NCBI GenBank assembly: GCA_914767715.1
Contig: OU612065.1
Span: forward strand, 33,106,001-33,170,000
Reading direction: 5' to 3'
DNA: 64,000 nucleotides
DNA from: Membranipora membranacea
Taxonomy: Eukaryota; Bryozoa; Gymnolaemata; Cheilostomatida; Membraniporidae
The first letter of the stretch is position 1. Each line of letters begins with the position of its first letter. Position numbers and translations under genes: made by a program. Of this stretch, positions 58,320 to 64,000 are shown in pieces. The notes beneath the pieces were generated by a model that did no database searches, was not told the origin of the DNA, and saw only the letters and a program-made list of their open reading frames with translations.

Positions 58320-61300
58320 GTAATAACTAGAAAAGTAACAATAATATTTTGACATGATAATTTTGTGGAATTTTAGTCTGAACGACCATACACCTGATTT
58401 TAATGAACAGAACAGGTTAAACTGGTTTATCAATCAGTTAATCAATCATTATCAGTCATCAATCTACAAATCAGAATGATTCCATCAAATGACCTGTGGC
58501 ATGTATCTTTAGGATACTTACTACAATGTGATCACCAAACCAATGATTATAATAATTTCTATTCAGTTTTCTTCATTTTTCAGGGTTCAATGCAATATGT
58601 AAACCACGATGAGAAGTATACCATGAGTTTAGTATCACCGCATTGTTTTTTGTCTGAAACATTAAAATACATTGTATTGTACAAAACCTTGATATATTTT
58701 TTCTTCCAAATATACAAAATATTGACTTACAACAATGAAATTTCCCATTCATCAGTTAAGAGCAAAGAATAATATTTGTTGTTTTATAGTTTATTTGTGT
58801 AGTCTGAGTGTCTATATTTTGCATACACCTCTTGTATATATTGAAAGGAATATTTTGGTATATACAAAATTGTCAGAGAGGTACAAAATATTGAGTTGTC
58901 TACCCCGTCACCTGGAATTGTTGCTGGTCACTTTTGACATTAACATAATTCTGATCTACGACATAAGAAACACAATATTCTACGGTGAATTTTAATGTAC
59001 ACGGAATAGTAGAAGGTGTCGTACCATTATGAATATGAAACGAGATGTTTTCCAGGACACGAATTAGTCTTATCATTTCAGGTTCCCAGATAAATTATGC
59101 AACCTCTCTTAGAATGCCTGATACCAATATAATCAATATTAAGAGTTACTTTTACAAAATGCAATCAGTAAATTTGCTTGACGACTTAACAATAGGAGGT
59201 TTATATTTATTATGTGGTTTTATAATTTTCACCAGTACGAATAATTGCTTTTGTTAACAATTTAGGTCTATTATGACTCGAATGGAAATATTATTATCAT
59301 TCTGATGAATTAAGGCTGCGAGGTTTTACTGACCAAACACAGATTAAATCAACGTCTTGTAGCTAGTCCTGCAGCAGTAATGCAAGCTTTTACATCGAAC
59401 AAATTAATTGTGTTTTTGGCTATAATTTATCTATAGTTTGTGTAGCCTGCCTTCTCCTCATATTTGATGTACATTTTGGTAAGGTAATCCAAAAGAACGC
59501 CCAAAAACACCTCAAAAGTCCCAAAAAATAGCTGTTTTTTGGCACTCTTTTGCTTTGAATTAAAAAAAAATGAAGACGCAAAGAAAAATTCAGTTGGCAT
59601 TTCTTGTGTGCACCATGGTTAATGAAAGGGGCTTCGTATGAGAGGACTTTAAAAAAAAACTCTGTTTGTCCACAATAATGGTCATTTGGACAGCATGTTT
59701 GACGTTATGCAAAGGTGGCGAAAATATTAGCTGTATTCGAGAATCTACTGTCATTGCAATATGCAAGCTAATTTGTTGAAAGTCAATGTGTATGGCATTT
59801 GAACAGTACTTTAAGAGAAAATCATAATTAATTTTGTTTCGAGCCTATTATGTGTTCTGAATTAATCATTGAAGCTTCACATATACATCTAGGGCAATAT
59901 ATATAGCTTTCAACCATATGGTTTCTATACTGAACAGCTTTGTGAGCTGAAGGCTTGAGTTCATTATTCTTAAAAATTTGAGTGCTTAGGCCTATACCGG
60001 TCTGTTGGATCTTCTGAGAATTTGCTGTCGGATATTCGACCTGCCTAAAGTAACAATACAATTCTTATTGTTTTGCAGCCAATGGAGCGCAGAAAAATAT
60101 TTGTATTTACACCTTATTTGTTAGTTAAAACACGTTGTCCTGCTCAAATATGCATTCAAAATTGAAGTTGTGCATCTCCAACAAGAGATGAGACAACTAG
60201 AAGAATTGCTTGTGAGCAGATTTTGTCAGCTGTTGTGCGCTCCTACTTCTTGGTTATTTGTTTAAGGTGCACTGATACTCACTCAGTATATGCATGTGCT
60301 CTATTTTTATAAGCTTGAACTTAAGCTTGTTTTTTTCTGACTGCTCACCTACACTTTTGCATGTTCCCCTCAAAGACTACACCAAGACACATAAAGTCTA
60401 AAGCAATTTATTGACAGGTAGCCAGTTCCACGATTAATAATGCAATATTTTTACACCAAAATTATTCATGGCACCTAAAAGCAAAAATTATATATCATGT
60501 ATTGTATGATCCTTCTTAGATACCAACATGAGGTACAAATTGCACAACTATAGTCAGTTTCCATTTCCATAGATCTTTTAGTTGTCAGGAAACATTGTGC
60601 AAAAGTCGATGACTAAATCATCAAGTTATGATGAGAGATTCGGCCATTGCCGTTCCCAAAATTGAAAAAGATGAAGTTTACTGAGATTATACAGTACGTT
60701 ACCAAAATGTACATATAATATGAGGAGAAGGCAGGCTGCACAAACTATAGATAAGTTTTAGCCAAAAACACAATTAATTTGTTCAATGTAAAAGCTTGCA
60801 TTACTGCTGCAGGACTAGCTACAAGACGTTGATTTGATCTGTGTTTGGTCAGTAAAACCTTGCAGCCTTAATTTATCAGAATGATAATAATACTTCCATT
60901 CGAGTCATAATTGACCTAAATTGTTAACAAAAGCAATTATCCATACTGGTGAAAATTATAAAACCACATATATAAACCTCCTATTGGTAAGTCATCAAGC
61001 AAATTTACTGATTGCATTTTGTAAAAGTAACTCTTAATATTGATTAAGTTGGTATCAGGCATTCTAAGAGAGGTTGCATAATTTATCTTGGAACCTGAAA
61101 TGATAAGACTAATTCGTGTCCTGAAAAACATCTGGTTTGAATTGCAAAATGGTACGACACCTTCTACCTTTCCATGTACATTAAAATTCACCGTAGAAGA
61201 TTGTGTTTCTAATGTCGTAAATCAGAATTATGTTTATGTCAAAAGTGACCAGGAACAATTCCAGGTGACGGGGTAGACAACTCAATATTTTGTACCTCTC

Positions 61301-61834
61301 TGACAATTTTGTATATACGAAAATATTCCTTTCAATATATACAAGAGGTGTATGCAAAATATAGACACTCAGACTACACAAATTAACTATAAAACAACAA
61401 ATATTATTCTTTGCTCTCAACTGATGAATGGGAAATTTCATCGTTGTAAGTCAATATTTTATATATTTGAAACAAAAAACATATCAAGGTTTTGTACAAT
61501 ACAATGTATTTTAATGTTTCAGACAAAAAAACAATGCGGTGATACTAAACTCATGGTTAACTTCTCATCGTGGTTTATATATTGCATTCAATCCTGAAAA
61601 ATGAAGGAAACTGAATAGAAATTACAATAATAATTGGTTTGGTGATCACATTGTAGTAAGTATCCTAAATATACATGCTACAGGTCATTTGAAGGAATCA
61701 TTCTGATTTGTAGATTGATGACTCCAAACCAGTTTAGCCTGTTATGTTCATTAAAATCAGGTGTATGTTTGTTCAGACTTAAATTTCACAAAATTATCAT
61801 GTCAAAATATTATTGTTACTTTTCTAGTTATTAC
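58320..61834. repeat. Convergent palindrome between L4c and L5c
   Basis: Inverted repeat with axis near 60088: exon 4 acceptors 58584 and 61593 and TATA boxes 57596 and 62582 are symmetric. Here both genes are intact, so the arms span whole genes and promoters. The centre, about 59470-60700, is asymmetric. No supported gene in 58740-61440 apart from the two 3' UTR exons. Confidence 0.8.
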
Positions 61835-61852
61835 CTGTTTTGTTTCACCAAG

Positions 61853-62288
61853 TTAACCAAAAAGCTTATCGAGTCCCTTCACAGCTTGATCGGCAACAAA
61901 TCCTGCAGCTCCAGTTTTCACTGCCCCTTTAACGACTGCAGAAACAACTCCAGCTTCTGTCTGTGAAACAGCTGTAAAGATAAATGAGAACATATATCTA
62001 ATATGAGCTCACACTCGATTTCTTTCATGACACACAATAGGGGGGAGGGAACAGGCTAAGTATCATGTATTGTAAAAGCTTCAGCTTTAGTCTGAGTCAA
62101 AGCGGGAATGCAGATGAGAATAAAATATTTGATGGTTCTTTTCTATGTAGAAAAACCTCTTAAATCGGACAAAAGACCAGTGATCAGCATGTGAGATCTT
62201 ATATCTTATACATGGTTTATTGATATTTGAACTTTTTAAACTTACCAATTGAAGCGATAAGCATTGAGATCAGCACAAATACCTTCAT
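61853..62288 (-). CDS. L5c: secreted long-form peptide precursor (53 aa)
   Basis: TATA box (minus) 62574-62582, exon 1 to 62506, exon 2 62298-62246 (coding from 62288), exon 3 61971-61835 (stop 61855-61853), exon 4 from 61593 to about 61450. Signal part MKVFVLISMLIASI as in the short-form genes. Mature part VSQTEAGVVSAVVKGAVKTG, AAGFVADQAVKGLDKLFG as in L6 except for one Thr-to-Ser. It thus combines a short-form-type promoter, exon 2 and intron 2 with a long-form exon 3. It is paired with a short-form gene (L4c) in one inverted repeat. Confidence 0.87.
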
Positions 62289-62573
62289 TATGTTTTATCT
62301 GGAGAGAGAATGAAACAATTCAAAATGATGTCTGTAACAGCCTAACCCGGAAACAAAATATGTACCACATTTCTTTACAATACATGAGGTGTAGTCAATA
62401 ATTTATGACCCACTCTGTAATTTCATATCACAAGACTCAAGTTGATTTAAATGTCAGCTTCCAGATATGAGATATGCAGGTTCACAGTCTGAAAGAAATA
62501 CTTACAGCTAGCTCGGAATTCTGTGAATTGATACGAGTGTGGAGAACTGAGTGATTGCTGTTAGTTGAAGCTG

Positions 62574-62582
62574 CTTTATATA
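62574..62582 (-). promoter_or_regulatory. TATA box of L5c
   Basis: TATATAAAG. CTTCCAGTTGGTTTGACA stands upstream (plus-strand 62604-62621, reversed). Confidence 0.75.
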
Positions 62583-64000
62583 TGGAATATTTTCATTAGA
62601 ACTGTCAAACCAACTGGAAGTTTTCTATATTCGGAAATATGTGATCAAATAAAATAGTTGTTTCCCATTTCCCATTTCAGTAAATAGCATGCCATCTTTT
62701 ATCTCCACAAATTGTGATAGTTGATAGGAATATTGCAGACCAAAAACGCTGTTATTCTTTTGCTGTAAGAAAATCTAACCAAAAAATGCTAGTGAGCCGG
62801 ATAAACTGATTGATTTGCCCAATGCTAACTAAACAGAAGCATATGCCTTAAAAATGAAAAGGATGTAGAAATTAATGCCATGTCATATGTATTCTTTGAT
62901 GGAAGTTATGAGGGAAACCATTAATATGATGTTACAGTGTAGTTGGTAACGGAACAGGATAGCATGTCATGCTGGATAGTTTATGTATCAGGGATGAGCA
63001 AAGTATTGTCACATTCTAAATATTATTATTAGGTCATAAACAGAAAAAAAACCTCAAATCAAATCATTATAAACACCCTAAAATACCAAAAATCAGAGAG
63101 CTAATAACTTATAAGACCGGCAGGCGAACACGAGTTTCCTTGCCAACAAATATGCCTGTTTGTCGAAGAGCGAAATTGATGAGATCATTTTTCTATAAGT
63201 ATGGTAAATTTTAGAGTTTTATTTTAATTACTGAATGAATAACCTTGTAAATTTTTATTCTTGCATTTTATTAGAACAATTATTTCTAGTGGAATTCTCT
63301 CCAGTGCATCATTTCATAATGATTTTAGGAGGAAATAATAGAACATACGTACAAAAACACAGAAACAGGAGCCTTGAAGATGAAGAGGATATGCAAAATT
63401 ATACCATGTCATATGATCGTTTTGTGGAAGTGATTTTGGAAACCATTAATTGCTGGTGATGTAACGGTTCAATTGGTAACTGAACAGGATACCAAGTCCT
63501 GTTGGATAGTTGAAGTATCAGAGAAGGGCAAAAGATTGTTATCATTTTGTCAGAAAAAAATTGAAAAAAGTAATGCATAAGAAAACAGAAAAGAAACTGC
63601 TCAATTCTTATTTAAAACACTTACTTGCCTTGTTTGTTTTGAAATTCCACAACATCCACAACATGATCAGTGAGAGAAAAAATAGAGAATAAATTTAATT
63701 ATAATGCCGAGAATCTTCAAAATGAATTGCGTGTATCTGGATAGTGTTGCATAGATTTTAACACGCTTATACACGCCATTGTTTGCCTCCTTATAAAGTT
63801 GGACATTTATATTTACAAGAGTGGTATCACATAACAACCATAGAAAACAGATGCTGGTAATGATAACAGCAAAGACATACCGACTCAGTAACCAGAATAC
63901 CAAACACGTTACGCAATAGTTTTAAGATCATATAGTTCAATTGATGAAATACCTCTCAAAAAGTTAATATGGACAGTGGTTCAATAAACCTTAACTAACA
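62583..64000. other. L5c upstream region, no gene
   Basis: Copy of 16069-17485. It includes the exact hairpin AACAGGA-TACCAAG-TCCTGTT near 63483 and the same unassigned small frames (63235-63459, 63510-63692, 63903-63667). Confidence 0.5.

Larger units (their letters stand above)
49150..64000. repeat. Repeat unit U3 (copy 3 of 3, most complete)
   Basis: Matches U1 throughout and continues to the window edge. It contains L3c, the YqaJ relic, L4c and the intact L5c. Compared with U1 it keeps both the roughly 0.9 kb at 55040-55930 and the L5 coding exons. It shares the 1.1-kb segment with U1, not with U2. Confidence 0.9.

Noticed and set aside
1-64000. CRISPR array, bacterial operons or phage genes
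   Set aside because: Repeats are large or SINE-like, introns with GT/AG junctions are abundant, and no prokaryotic genes or short spaced repeats are seen.

Overview
This is a eukaryotic, AT-rich genomic window. The dominant content is a family of very small, four-exon genes for short secreted peptides, repeated in an extraordinary inverted and tandem array and littered with mobile-element debris. There are no bacterial-style genes. Introns with clean GT/AG junctions, TATA boxes, 5' and 3' UTR exons, tRNA-derived repeats, a non-LTR retrotransposon fragment and MITE-like elements all point to an animal. The tRNA-type SINE, a relic of a SAP/YqaJ-domain gene and frequent AGGCCTA-type words suggest a marine invertebrate, perhaps an echinoderm; that assignment is a guess.

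The peptide gene has a constant plan. A TATA box (TATATAAAG) precedes a short non-coding exon 1 ending GCTAGCT|GTAAGT. Exon 2 holds the start codon and 43 coding bases, the hydrophobic signal-peptide core. A phase-1 intron follows. Exon 3 carries the rest of the peptide and the stop codon 18 nt before its donor in the intact genes. Exon 4 is 3' UTR. The precursor is 43 residues (short form) or 53 residues (long form); the forms differ mainly by a clean 10-codon insertion/deletion. The mature part is Gly/Ala/Val/Lys-rich, looks like an amphipathic helix, and ends in Phe-Gly, so it may be C-terminally amidated. I do not recognise the family and name it only by locus (L1, L3, L4 and so on).

Layout. 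1-2563 is the left arm of a palindrome holding L1(+). 2564-4107 is a spacer with broken gene P8a(+). 4108-17485 is repeat unit U1: L3(-), L4(+) and L5r(-, coding exons deleted). 17486-22592 is seen once: a TIR element, then L6(+), whose third intron contains 4.4 copies of a 404-bp tRNA-SINE tandem repeat. 22593-28960 is block B1: relic X(-), L7(+) with a LINE fragment in intron 1 and a MITE in intron 3, and relic exon P7(-). P8b(+) follows. 29720-39836 is unit U2 (L3b(-), L4b(+)), and 39837-41756 is a left-arm-type segment without a gene. 41757-48240 is block B2 (X'(-), L7b(+) with a premature stop, P7b(-)). P8c(+) follows. 49150-64000 is unit U3 (L3c(-), L4c(+), L5c(-)).

From P8a onward, 18 consecutive intact or broken loci alternate strictly in strand (+ - + - ...). 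Every neighbouring pair is therefore head-to-head or tail-to-tail and sits in an inverted repeat, while the series is also repeated directly about every 19-26 kb. Nine genes have a complete apparently intact coding sequence here and a tenth (L1) is cut by the window edge. One has a nonsense mutation and eight are relics. Between the peptide genes lie three copies of a decayed SAP/YqaJ-type gene and much decayed sequence with no recognisable product. All exon boundaries were read by eye; transcription start and poly(A) positions are approximate.
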